Notes: generated by a model not told the origin, from the sequence alone. DNA of 23,837 nucleotides from Rhodospirillales bacterium (GCA_016776705.1 JADHSW010000014.1:1-23837), one strand, 5' to 3'; shown: positions 11,615 to 19,815, counted from the first letter of the stretch. Program-made: numbers and translations.

Positions 11615-14308
11615 ATGATCACGTTTTTTTCCCGCTCAAGGACAAAATCCAAAACACCGAACGCCCCCACCCGGCGTGGTTATTTGAAAGGCTCGCTGAT
11701 CGCCATATTTGCCGTCGGCTTGCTAACGGCAACATTCGTGGCGGGGATACTTTCTTTTCCAACTTTAAAGGCCGGCTTTAACCACATCACCCTGACCATG
11801 GGAATTACCTGGAAGAATAAGCGGGCTGTCGCCGCGGCTCTGAATGATTCACTGTTGAGCGCACCAGGAAACTATATCCGGGCGGTTTCAAATAAAGGGA
11901 ACGTGCCGACCCTGCGAATCGATATAAAATTCAAGCATTACGAAAAATTACGCAGGCAACGCGAAACAGCTCTGGCACGTGGGTTCCTGGATACCGGTGG
12001 CGAGGATTTCGTTCCCGCCAGTATTCGATACCAGGACCAAGATGTCAGGGTTAGGCTGCGCCTGAAAGGCGATCTTCCAGATCACTACAATAGCGAACGA
12101 TGGTCATTTCGAATTAAGGTTCGCGGCGATAATCACCTGTTCGGCATGCGCAGGTTTTCCGTCCAACACCCCAAGGTGCGCCGTTATCATCGCGAACCGT
12201 TGTACCTTGATCACCTTCGCCGCGAGGGTGTCCTTGCGCCCAGATACTTTTTTGTGCGTGCCATCGTCAACGGCAAGGATGTCGGCCTGATGGCCCTCGA
12301 AGAACATTTTTCGAAGGAACTTTTGGAAAGTCAGCAGCGGCGTGAAGGCGTTATTGTGAAGTTTAACGGCGATAACTACTGGTGGTCGTGGTTCAATGCT
12401 TCCAGTCTGTACAACGACTTCATGATCAACGATGTCGAAATCTATCAAGGGGGAAGGACGCAACGGATTCCTCGGTTGAAAAAGCAGCGCGACAAGGCGA
12501 TTGGCCTGATGCGAAGTTTTCTTGAAGGACACCTAGCCGTATCAGCGGTTTTTGACAGCGAATTGATGGCCCGTTTTCTAGTCGTCAACAAATTGTGGAA
12601 CGCCGAGCATACGACAGTTCTGGATAATCTCAGGCTGTATCTGAACCCGGTCACCATGCTCATGGAACCAATTGGATTTGACGGTGTACCCCTTCTTGAT
12701 GCCCACGAACCTTCTATAAGCCCACCCGAGGGGGTTCTCTATGACCGCCTGTTCGATGACCCGGACTTCCGAAATGTCTATTTTGCAGCGGCAAAACGCA
12801 TTGGCAGAGAAGCCCAGAGTGATGCCTTCGTGCAATGGGTGGACCAACGCGAAGGGAAATACCTTAGGGTTCTGCATCGTGAGAACCCACTAATTCCGCG
12901 TTTTCTTAGCCAGATTGTCGCGCGCCATGGAAGCGCCATCGCCCAGTTCAATGAAGAAATCCTGGCAGCAAAGAACGCTGACCGGGCGCTGGTTGTATCC
13001 GGCATCCGTTTCCCGCAAGTGATCAAGGCATATGTGGTCGCAGACGAAGAAAACCATTTCCTGGAACTGCGCAACGTCATGCCGCTAAAGGTGACGGTCA
13101 CGGATATTGCCATTCTCGGCCAAGAAGAAAAGGCGCCGCATGCCTTGTTCCCAACACAAAACCTGCCAATTGTTTTCCCAGCTCGTACCGGAAAACAGAC
13201 AGGGCGTGTCGTCCGACTGAACCTCGCCGGGACAGATATCAAAGCCGACCAGAAAATCGTCGTCACCGCGCAAGTCTCTGGCTATGAAGAAAACTACAAG
13301 GAAACGGCAATACCTTATGCAGATCTGGTAACAAAGCCCATCCTTCCGCCAGCACTGTCAATCGCTGAGACCCTGCGCGCGCACCCCTTTCTTGAATGGC
13401 AGGGCGAAACACAATCCTTCAACGCACGTGCTGGTGACTGGAGGGTTAGTGGCGACATTATCGTGCCGGACGGCGCCGGATTGGTCCTCAATCCCGGTAC
13501 TCGCTTGCGCTTCGAACCGGGTGCAATCCTCCTCGCCCGGGGGCCATTGTCATTCGAAGGGTCCGCGGAAAATCCCGTCAGCCTGCAGGGCGACGATCCG
13601 AACAAAGGCTGGGGTGGCATCGCCGTACTGGATTCAAAGGCTCCCTCAAGGTTCTCTCATGTAACGTTAAACAATATGAAGGGCATCGCCCGTGACGGAT
13701 GGTTGTTAAGCGGCGGCGTTACTTTTCGCCGTTCCTTCGTCGACATTTCCGACACATTATTTTCCGATATCGAAGCGGAAGACGCACTCAACGTCATCCG
13801 CTCGAAATTTGCCTTGAAGCGGACCTCCTTCCGTTCGACCCGCTCGGATGCCGTCGACTCAGATTTCTCCAGTGGCAACATTACAGGTGGCTATTACAGC
13901 GATATTGGTGGCGACGGAATCGACGTTAGCGGCACGGAGCTGGTCGTCGAGGAAGCCGTTCTGGAACGCGTAAACGACAAGGGGTTGTCTATCGGCGAGG
14001 CCTCCAACGCCCGCATCAACAATATCAGCGTTTCAGGGGCAGGAACCGGACTCGCCAGCAAGGATGGGTCGCAGACAACTGTCAATGGCGCTACATTCAC
14101 CAATATCCTCCACGCCGCGCTGATGGCCTACACGAAAAAACCATCCTACGGACCGGGTAAGCTGGTGGCGGAAAATATGACAATGCAAAACGTTGGGGAA
14201 GAAGCCGTTGTCCAGACCGGTAGCACCATTGTTGTAGACAGAATATCAATTGAACCTCGCGACATGGATATCGATGCCCTTTACAGCCAGGGGTACATGA
14301 AAAAATGA
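11615..14308 (+). CDS. Membrane-anchored CotH-kinase-like protein fused to a beta-helix domain
   Basis: 897 aa from the ATG at 11615; an ATG at 11579 in the same frame lies inside the DUF4956 gene and is rejected. A basic N-terminus (1-21) and one span at about 24-47 predict an N-in signal anchor with the rest in the periplasm. Residues about 98-450 resemble CotH spore-coat kinases: V-R-V-R-L-R-L-K-G (144-152), W-S-F-R-I-K (163-168), F-G-M-R-R-F-S-V (176-183), L-M-A-L-E-E-H-F (225-232), then L-V-V-N-K-L-W-N (322-329), D337-N-L-R-L-Y-L and P-I-G-F-D356, where D356 is the candidate for the metal-binding Asp of CotH. Residues 465-575 are a beta-rich linker. Residues about 595-880 look like a right-handed parallel beta-helix, a fold common in polysaccharide-binding or -cleaving proteins. 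The stop overlaps the VTC start by 4 nt. Kinase activity is unproven and the motifs are diverged. Confidence 0.72.
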   Translation: MITFFSRSRTKSKTPNAPTRRGYLKGSLIAIFAVGLLTATFVAGILSFPTLKAGFNHITLTMGITWKNKRAVAAALNDSLLSAPGNYIRAVSNKGNVPTLRIDIKFKHYEKLRRQRETALARGFLDTGGEDFVPASIRYQDQDVRVRLRLKGDLPDHYNSERWSFRIKVRGDNHLFGMRRFSVQHPKVRRYHREPLYLDHLRREGVLAPRYFFVRAIVNGKDVGLMALEEHFSKELLESQQRREGVIVKFNGDNYWWSWFNASSLYNDFMINDVEIYQGGRTQRIPRLKKQRDKAIGLMRSFLEGHLAVSAVFDSELMARFLVVNKLWNAEHTTVLDNLRLYLNPVTMLMEPIGFDGVPLLDAHEPSISPPEGVLYDRLFDDPDFRNVYFAAAKRIGREAQSDAFVQWVDQREGKYLRVLHRENPLIPRFLSQIVARHGSAIAQFNEEILAAKNADRALVVSGIRFPQVIKAYVVADEENHFLELRNVMPLKVTVTDIAILGQEEKAPHALFPTQNLPIVFPARTGKQTGRVVRLNLAGTDIKADQKIVVTAQVSGYEENYKETAIPYADLVTKPILPPALSIAETLRAHPFLEWQGETQSFNARAGDWRVSGDIIVPDGAGLVLNPGTRLRFEPGAILLARGPLSFEGSAENPVSLQGDDPNKGWGGIAVLDSKAPSRFSHVTLNNMKGIARDGWLLSGGVTFRRSFVDISDTLFSDIEAEDALNVIRSKFALKRTSFRSTRSDAVDSDFSSGNITGGYYSDIGGDGIDVSGTELVVEEAVLERVNDKGLSIGEASNARINNISVSGAGTGLASKDGSQTTVNGATFTNILHAALMAYTKKPSYGPGKLVAENMTMQNVGEEAVVQTGSTIVVDRISIEPRDMDIDALYSQGYMKK

Positions 14309-15009
14309 CTACGCCAGCTAACTTGCAGAACGCCGATGGTCGCTTTGAGCTTAAATTCGTCGCCCCGCCAAGTTCAAAGGATTGGGTAATCGGCCAGCTT
14401 AAAACACATCCGGCGCATTTCCGGCGCGCCTATCCACAGCGCCTGGTCAACAATGTTTATTTTGATACCGAAAATCTGGTTTCTTACGATGACAACCTTT
14501 CTGGCATCAGCCGCCGGGTCAAGGTCAGGTATCGCTGGTATGGCGCCCATGACACACCGGACAAGGGAGTCCTGGAAGTTAAGGTTCGGCGTAATCAAGC
14601 TGGCTGGAAGTTGCAATACCCGGTGGCGGGTCAACATCTTGTCCATGGCCAACAATGGCGGGGATTGATCACATCTTTAAAATCAGCGCTTCCCGGTGAC
14701 GGGGCAATCTGGCTGGATCAATATTCACGAGCCGTCTTGATCAACCGCTACAGGCGGCAATACTTCATTTCAACAGACGGTGCGTTTCGTGTGACAGTGG
14801 ATGACGCTGTGCGCACCTATAACCAGTGGTTGTCAAATTCAATTGATCTAAAGCGACCTGCTGAACGCATGCCCAGTGGTGTCATCGTCGAGGTCAAGTT
14901 CGGCCAAGGGCAACAAAAAAGGGCGTCGGAAATTCTCGACGCCCTGGCGCTACGCCGCTCCCGTCATTCAAAATACATGACCGGTGCGGAAGCCTGTTTT
15001 TCCTTTTAA
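14305..15009 (+). CDS. VTC-domain protein (polyphosphate polymerase-like)
   Basis: 234 aa, a single soluble domain without SPX or membrane parts. In yeast Vtc4 this domain polymerises ATP-derived phosphate into polyphosphate inside a tunnel lined by basic and acidic residues. The corresponding pattern is complete here: F-E15-L-K17-F, V-Y-F-D-T (51-55), R70-R71-V-K73-V-R75-Y-R77-W-Y-G, L-E91-V-K93-V-R95, N-R148-Y-R150-R151-Q-Y-F, V-T-V-D166-D167, V-E196-V-K198-F and S-K223-Y. All key charged positions are present, so it is probably an active enzyme. Its ATG overlaps the CotH-like stop (ATGA), and its TAA shares bases with the stop of the convergent GT2 gene. The closest alternative is another member of the CYTH-like triphosphate tunnel superfamily; the VTC-specific YFDT and RWYG blocks argue against that. 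Confidence 0.82.
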   Translation: MTTPANLQNADGRFELKFVAPPSSKDWVIGQLKTHPAHFRRAYPQRLVNNVYFDTENLVSYDDNLSGISRRVKVRYRWYGAHDTPDKGVLEVKVRRNQAGWKLQYPVAGQHLVHGQQWRGLITSLKSALPGDGAIWLDQYSRAVLINRYRRQYFISTDGAFRVTVDDAVRTYNQWLSNSIDLKRPAERMPSGVIVEVKFGQGQQKRASEILDALALRRSRHSKYMTGAEACFSF

Positions 15010-15701
15010 CGCATCAAGCGCATCTTGATAATCGTCCATAACACGGCAATGGCGTGGTGGGCGCGTATTTTCTTGCCCTCTTCATAAGTGCGCCCCTGAT
15101 AGCTGACCGGAACGTCGTAATAAGATTTACTCCCACCAACGGCCTTGGAAAGAATTTCAGCGTGCTGTTCCCAACCTTCGGTTTGCAACTGATCCGCATC
15201 AACAAGCGGACGTTTGAACATCAAATAGCAACTGTATACATCGGTAAATGTCGTGTTATTGAAAATATTGAAGACGAAGGTAATGACCAAATTACCAACC
15301 TTGTGCCAGAAGTACGAGACACGGACAAATTCAGGCGCCAGGAAACGGCTGCCCATGACCACATCGGCATCGAAACGCAAGACTGGCAACATCAATTGTT
15401 TGTAATCGGCCGGGTCGTATTCCAGATCGGCATCCTGAAACAGGATGTAATCGCCACTGGCTTGTTTCATACCCGCCTTGACCGCCGCGCCTTTACCACC
15501 GTTTTGCGGTTGCTTGATTAACATCGTGTATAGACCCGCATTATCTTCAAGCAATTTGACAGTGTTGTCCTTGGAGCCATCGTCAATAACGATCACTTCA
15601 AACTCAACACCATCAATTTTTTGCGCAGCCACGGCCGTGAGCAGATCAATTATCGTCGCTTGCTCGTTATAGACCGGGATCAAAATAGAAACTTTGGTCA
15701 T
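15006..15701 (-). CDS. GT2 glycosyltransferase, DPM1-like (polyprenyl-phosphate sugar synthase)
   Basis: 231 aa, a single GT-A domain without membrane spans. I-L-I-P-V-Y-N-E (6-13), V-I-D40-D41-G-S, G-G-K-G-A-A-V-K-A-G (68-77) and F-Q-D90-A-D92-L-E-Y-D-P are typical of dolichol-phosphate-mannose-synthase-like enzymes, with D90-x-D92 binding the metal. V-M-G-S-R-F is also characteristic of this subgroup. Such enzymes move a sugar from a nucleotide donor onto a polyprenyl phosphate at the inner face of the membrane, making the donor that GT-C transferases use outside. Two GT-C-like genes are in this window, one of them directly upstream (42 bases). The stop codon shares bases with that of the convergent VTC gene. 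Confidence 0.82.
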   Translation of the reverse strand: MTKVSILIPVYNEQATIIDLLTAVAAQKIDGVEFEVIVIDDGSKDNTVKLLEDNAGLYTMLIKQPQNGGKGAAVKAGMKQASGDYILFQDADLEYDPADYKQLMLPVLRFDADVVMGSRFLAPEFVRVSYFWHKVGNLVITFVFNIFNNTTFTDVYSCYLMFKRPLVDADQLQTEGWEQHAEILSKAVGGSKSYYDVPVSYQGRTYEEGKKIRAHHAIAVLWTIIKMRLMR

Positions 15702-15743
15702 TTTTCAACTCACTGGAGATGTTTTCAAGCGGCTCTTATAGCG

Positions 15744-17669
15744 CTATCGACTTTGGCCTTCAAGAACGCAGGCCCCGGAGTCAAGACGCAAAATTAATTG
15801 TTGGCCGGTAATCGGCGCCGTGGCATTCAGGCTGCGCGAGCGAATCGACCGGTAAGCAACCCGGCCCGCCTCCTGCGCACAACCAGCTGCCAAAATCGAC
15901 CTCCACTGCCCATTGCCCTGAACATTTTGCGTGGCCGCCCCTGTATTCAGGGTATTGGTCAAAACATGCGTCAAGATATGGGTCACCCCCAGATCCTGGA
16001 GCTGGTGGTAATAACGTCCGGGGTTTTCAGCGTCCGGGCGAATATCGGCGAAGGTCTCATTTGACGGATGTGCATAATATAAAGGCTTGTCAATCAGGTA
16101 ATTCAGTTGCCGGTCGATGAACAGGACCTTGTCCTGGTCGGTCAGGTTATCGTTGATCCATTTGACCGCCTCGTAGCCAGAAACATTTCTTTCATAAAAA
16201 GCATCCCGGCTCTCGTCCGTGAACACATGGCGGGCGTAGTTTAGCGAGCTAGCGCCATGCCCGGCCAACTGGATGCCTATGCTCAGCAGGGCGGCGAGCG
16301 CGAGCGGCCACTTTGCCCCGCTACTGGCGCTCCAACGCGTCGCCAGATACGCGCAAATCAGCAAGGCAACGGGGAACAGCGGGCTCAAATGACGAACCCG
16401 CTGCGAACTGCCGCTGAGAAACCACAAAACATAAAATACGCTCAGGATACTCACCGCCACCAGCCACGGACCGCTTTTAATTTCGCGGCGAAAACGCCAG
16501 AACCCGGCAACGACAAACGGCACGATCAGAAAAAGGAAAGGCCCCATTCCGGCGCGTTCGGAATCGAACTTGGCGAATATGGAAAATGTCGCCAGGAATG
16601 GATAGGCCAGCATCCACAGCAACGTATCTGGAACAGCCCGCTCACCCAAAAACAGATCGTTTTGCAAAGCCTGATGGTGGGCCGCGTCCCAATAGGGATA
16701 AAGGGCATCGCCGATCATGGGGAACAGCATCGGAAAGACCGGATCACCGGTATGGAGGAAATTCCACAAATACCACTGGAACCCTGCGACCAGGGCCATG
16801 AACCCGAAAACAACCACCTGCAATGGCCACCGCCTGACTGTCAACAACGCCGGGATTGCGGCAGCGCCGAACAAAAGGCCGGTATATTTTGAAGCCACGA
16901 AAAGGCCCGCGGCCATGCCGGCAATGGCGGCGTAACGCACCAAGCCGGTTTCACGGACTCTCATCAGGGCGGCAACGCCAAGCAGAACAAAACCGGCGTT
17001 GCGAATTTCAACCTGCCCCGAGCCTCCGCCGTAGAGAACCACCGGGGCGCTCAGCCAGATCAAGGTGATCGTAAGAGCCCATGCCCGGCTCATATGACTG
17101 CGGGCGATTACATATAGCAGCAACGCAGTACCCCAGCCCGCAACCATGGTCCACAGGGTCATTGCAATTTCCCCGCCCAGACCGAGTGCCGAGGCGTATG
17201 TCATTTGCAGCAGCATCGGCACTGCGCCATCGACAGCCCGGGGTATGAAGAAAATCCGGCCCGCCTCCAGAAACAGCTTTGGCGTCGCAAAATGGTAAGC
17301 CAGGGTATCGGCGTCAGCGGGTGGTGACATTCCTTCCAGGCTATCGAGGGTGAGGGCCCCAAAAAGCGCCGCAAGCAACAGTTTCTCTAGCATCGTTAGA
17401 GTGATGTAGGATTGACCAACCGGGCGACCCAGCAGGAAAAGTCCCAAGGCCCCAATGACCAGTACGACAAGCATGGGTACGGTGGAGAACAGGTTCGAGA
17501 CGCCAACGAAGAAAAGAAGCCAGCCCAGCACGCCAATGCCCAGAACAAAGCTCCACGACAGGCGTTGAGTCCATTGCAGTTCGCCATCAACCTTCAACAG
17601 TCGCAACAATACTGCCCCGTAGCCGATGCACGAAACGCATTGCAGTAACAGGACCGCCAGCTCCGTCAT
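15744..17669 (-). CDS. Polytopic GT-C-type glycosyltransferase-like membrane protein
   Basis: 641 aa from the ATG at 17669. The frame is open to 17771, but that extension overlaps the 37-codon gene out of frame and encodes a polar stretch. Ten or more hydrophobic spans cover residues 1-480, followed by a soluble C-terminal domain of about 160 residues. The first large periplasmic loop has P-P-A-D119-A-D121-T-L-A-Y-H-F, the acidic pair and Tyr/His expected at the GT-C active site. Q-V-E-I-R-N-A-G-F and V-A-S-K-Y-T-G-L motifs in later loops recur in this class. The C-terminal domain contains V-K-W-I-N-D-N and L-G-V-T-H-I-L-T-H, seen in similar mannosyltransferase-like proteins. ATG overlaps the upstream stop (ATGA); there is no clear ribosome-binding site, so translation is probably coupled. 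Confidence 0.72.
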   Translation of the reverse strand: MTELAVLLLQCVSCIGYGAVLLRLLKVDGELQWTQRLSWSFVLGIGVLGWLLFFVGVSNLFSTVPMLVVLVIGALGLFLLGRPVGQSYITLTMLEKLLLAALFGALTLDSLEGMSPPADADTLAYHFATPKLFLEAGRIFFIPRAVDGAVPMLLQMTYASALGLGGEIAMTLWTMVAGWGTALLLYVIARSHMSRAWALTITLIWLSAPVVLYGGGSGQVEIRNAGFVLLGVAALMRVRETGLVRYAAIAGMAAGLFVASKYTGLLFGAAAIPALLTVRRWPLQVVVFGFMALVAGFQWYLWNFLHTGDPVFPMLFPMIGDALYPYWDAAHHQALQNDLFLGERAVPDTLLWMLAYPFLATFSIFAKFDSERAGMGPFLFLIVPFVVAGFWRFRREIKSGPWLVAVSILSVFYVLWFLSGSSQRVRHLSPLFPVALLICAYLATRWSASSGAKWPLALAALLSIGIQLAGHGASSLNYARHVFTDESRDAFYERNVSGYEAVKWINDNLTDQDKVLFIDRQLNYLIDKPLYYAHPSNETFADIRPDAENPGRYYHQLQDLGVTHILTHVLTNTLNTGAATQNVQGNGQWRSILAAGCAQEAGRVAYRSIRSRSLNATAPITGQQLILRLDSGACVLEGQSR

Positions 17670-17779
17670 AACCGGCCGACCATGTTGATAAATGCCTGGC
17701 CCAGATGTTGAAAACGGTAAACATACGCGCCGAAGCCGATGATCACCCAAAGCCACAGCAATAACGTCCATCGCGTCAT
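17666..17779 (-). CDS. Putative 37-aa single-span membrane protein
   Basis: An ATG at 17779 opens a 37-codon frame that ends at 17666. Three observations make it a likely gene: its ATG overlaps the stop of the upstream GT2 gene as ATGA, its TGA overlaps the start of the downstream GT-C gene as ATGA, and GAGG lies at good distance before its ATG, within the GT2 end. The product begins M-T-R-W-T-L-L-L-W-L-W-V-I-I-G-F-G-A-Y-V (one hydrophobic span, residues 5-21) and ends with a short tail containing Y-R-F-Q-H-L-G-Q. No family is recognised. From its place it may be a small partner or stabiliser of the GT2 or GT-C enzyme. The reading itself is certain; expression is inferred. Confidence 0.65.
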   Translation of the reverse strand: MTRWTLLLWLWVIIGFGAYVYRFQHLGQAFINMVGRL

Positions 17780-18693
17780 GTGTTTTGCCTCATTCGTGAA
17801 ACCGGCACGCTCACCTGCCAGCAGGCAGAGACCATATTAACCGGCAGCATCAGGCAGACTTTAAGAGCTTGCAACCTTTTTCCCGATGCCCGAAACGCCC
17901 GGTAGGCCTCCATATGAATGGCGAGAATCCTGAACCACAGGGAAGTCCAGGGCGAGCCAGTTCTGGATTTCAAGGCTGGAAAATGGCGAATGGCGATGCG
18001 CAGCGTACAATCCAGCCGCCGGGCCGTGTGCGAGGTAATGCCACTGGCACTGATGTAATAGCGCGACAACCGCTGATCAAAAACTAGGAACCTTGTTTGC
18101 GGGCTTGCGAGCATTGAAAGCCACAAATCGAAATCCTGGCCGGTTGGCAGGGTTTCATCGAACCCACCGGCCGCTTCAATAGCTTGGCGGCGCGCCACGA
18201 CCGTTATAGATCCGACAAATCCGGTCCGGTACAGGGCGATATAAGGATCGCTGGCATTCTTGAAACGCTCAGAGCTTTTTATGTCCTGCTCGGTGCCGTC
18301 TTCATTTCGTTGAATAAGGTCATGGGCGACAAAAACATTGTCACTGCTTTTAATCCACTCCAGGGATTGTTCAATTTTTTCCGGCATCCACTCATCATCG
18401 GCATCAAGAAAAGCGACATATTCCTGACTTGCCTCTTGCAGGGCCCGGTTTCGGGCCGCTCCGGCTCCTTTGTTTTCCTGGCCAATAATTTTAAGTTTGA
18501 TGCTCCCCATGCTGTCGCTCATCCCTTGCGCCGCCTTGAGCGTGCCGTCGGGCGAACCGTCATCGACGACGATTACTTCGTATGGTTTGATGCTCTGGGC
18601 GGCGACTGAAGCCAGGGCCCGATCAATAGTACCTTCGGCCCGATAAGCCGGAATGATAACACTGAGCGGGGCGGGGTTTGGGTGGTCTGTCAA
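17776..18693 (-). CDS. GT2 family glycosyltransferase
   Basis: 305 aa. The first 110 residues are a GT-A fold: L-S-V-I-I-P-A-Y (10-17), V-V-D-D-G-S-P-D-G-T (42-51), N-K-G-A-G-A-A-R-N-R (about 79-88) and F-L-D-A-D-D-E-W (about 98-105) with the D-x-D metal site. G-G-F-D-E and G-Q-D-F-D-L-W-L further on are the acceptor-side motifs (an E/Q-D-x-D-L-W pattern). It transfers a sugar from a nucleotide donor in the cytoplasm; neither sugar is readable. The start must be TTG at 18693, because a stop codon closes the frame just upstream; that TTG overlaps the TGA of the acyltransferase-like gene (TTGA), with no ribosome-binding site, so coupling is likely. Confidence 0.85.
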   Translation of the reverse strand: MTDHPNPAPLSVIIPAYRAEGTIDRALASVAAQSIKPYEVIVVDDGSPDGTLKAAQGMSDSMGSIKLKIIGQENKGAGAARNRALQEASQEYVAFLDADDEWMPEKIEQSLEWIKSSDNVFVAHDLIQRNEDGTEQDIKSSERFKNASDPYIALYRTGFVGSITVVARRQAIEAAGGFDETLPTGQDFDLWLSMLASPQTRFLVFDQRLSRYYISASGITSHTARRLDCTLRIAIRHFPALKSRTGSPWTSLWFRILAIHMEAYRAFRASGKRLQALKVCLMLPVNMVSACWQVSVPVSRMRQNT

Positions 18694-19814
18694 AGCAGAG
18701 AAGTATCCCCGTCATAAGGTGTTACATACCACGCCGCCTGAAGTTCAAGGTGCTGCGCCAGTTCGCCCTCGGCGGGCCGGTAATAAAGCGGCCACGTTGG
18801 CATGCGCCGGACAAACGGACGGTGATAAACAATGCGTTGGCGCATCGCGGCGGGTAATCCGATCACTTCCAGAATGTGGCAGCCGGTCTGTTTTCCAAAC
18901 TCGTATGCCTCGCTCAGCAGCGCGTCAACAACCACCTCATCGTCATTGGCGACAAACAGGTCGACAATCCTCAATCTTTTCAAGCCAATCTCCGGCGAAT
19001 CCTGACGCAAAACGGCTAGATAACCCTTAAGCCCCTGATCGCGGTAGACGAGGAACCGGCATCTTTGTGCCAGGCTTTCGACGCCGAAGTGCCAGCGCAG
19101 GCTGTCGGCGGAGCGGCAAGCCAATAGCCTCTTGGCCTCGCCCCGCTTGGCGGCCCATAAATCATCGAATGAATCATCAATTTCGCCGACCTCGATAACC
19201 TGGACGGGATGATTCGACGCTTTGGGTCGGCGGCGGGTAACGGCCATGGCCAGCTTTGCCAACAGCCCCCCCATGGCAGAAAGCGGGACGGCCAGACCCG
19301 AAGGCAGGCCTTTTTTGCGCAAAGCGGCTTCCATGAAACCCGCAGCACCGGTAATCCAGTACAGGGCCTGGTCGTAATCGGGCTGGGGAACCGTCAGGTA
19401 GCCGTTTTTAAGAAACAGGCGACCGGCGGCCCGGTTGGTTGTCGTCACCAGCAGGACGTCGGCATCGGGTTGATCAAAGTAGGCTTCGGCCAGCCGGGAG
19501 GTCTCTGTTCGCGCCTCTTTCTCAACCCCCCAATGGATTGCGGCACTCAGGGAAACCGGCTCGTCACCAAAAAAATAGCGCAAGGGAATATTGCCGAAGA
19601 AGCCGACCACCGCGCCATTCTTTTCAAGCACCTTGCCGATCATCGGTTTTTTTCCGCCATCTCCCATGGCAGGATTGTCGACCCACATTTGCTGCCAATG
19701 CTGGTTAAGTGCGTTCGGCCCTGCGGGCATGTTCAGCCCAAGCCCGACCAGCAGGGCGCTGATTTCAGCAGCGTCCTCTATGACAGCATCGCGTATGAGA
19801 TAGGGGTTGGTCAT
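18690..19814 (-). CDS. GNAT-like acyltransferase of a polysaccharide locus
   Basis: 374 aa. The N-terminal ~150 residues fit a GNAT domain: I-R-D-A-V-I-E-D-A-A-E-I (7-18), a central G-A-V-V-G-F-F-G-N-I-P-L strand, and T-T-N-R-A-A-G-R-L-F-L-K-N-G-Y as the acyl-CoA-side helix. The second half (about 200-374) looks like another degenerate GNAT repeat, ending in W-Y-V-T-P-Y-D-G-D-T-S-L-L. I recall that Y-D-G-D-T/S ending from acyltransferase-like proteins in exopolysaccharide loci. It probably acylates an amino sugar or a lipid-linked intermediate. One base separates it from the deacetylase gene upstream and it overlaps the GT2 gene downstream, so it is within the operon. Confidence 0.7.
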   Translation of the reverse strand: MTNPYLIRDAVIEDAAEISALLVGLGLNMPAGPNALNQHWQQMWVDNPAMGDGGKKPMIGKVLEKNGAVVGFFGNIPLRYFFGDEPVSLSAAIHWGVEKEARTETSRLAEAYFDQPDADVLLVTTTNRAAGRLFLKNGYLTVPQPDYDQALYWITGAAGFMEAALRKKGLPSGLAVPLSAMGGLLAKLAMAVTRRRPKASNHPVQVIEVGEIDDSFDDLWAAKRGEAKRLLACRSADSLRWHFGVESLAQRCRFLVYRDQGLKGYLAVLRQDSPEIGLKRLRIVDLFVANDDEVVVDALLSEAYEFGKQTGCHILEVIGLPAAMRQRIVYHRPFVRRMPTWPLYYRPAEGELAQHLELQAAWYVTPYDGDTSLL

Positions 19815-19815
19815 G

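Noticed and set aside
12778..13266. A 162-codon minus-strand frame opposite the CotH-like gene
   Set aside because: Covered by the conserved plus-strand gene and lacking any domain signature or ribosome-binding site.
14305..15009. Thiamine-triphosphatase/adenylate-cyclase (CYTH) assignment for the VTC gene
   Set aside because: The Y-F-D-T, R-W-Y-G and final S-K-Y blocks in this spacing are those of VTC domains.
16257..16892. A 211-codon plus-strand open frame opposite the GT-C gene
   Set aside because: It is antisense to a strongly hydrophobic coding region, which yields long polar frames by codon complementarity; no start signal or recognisable domain.
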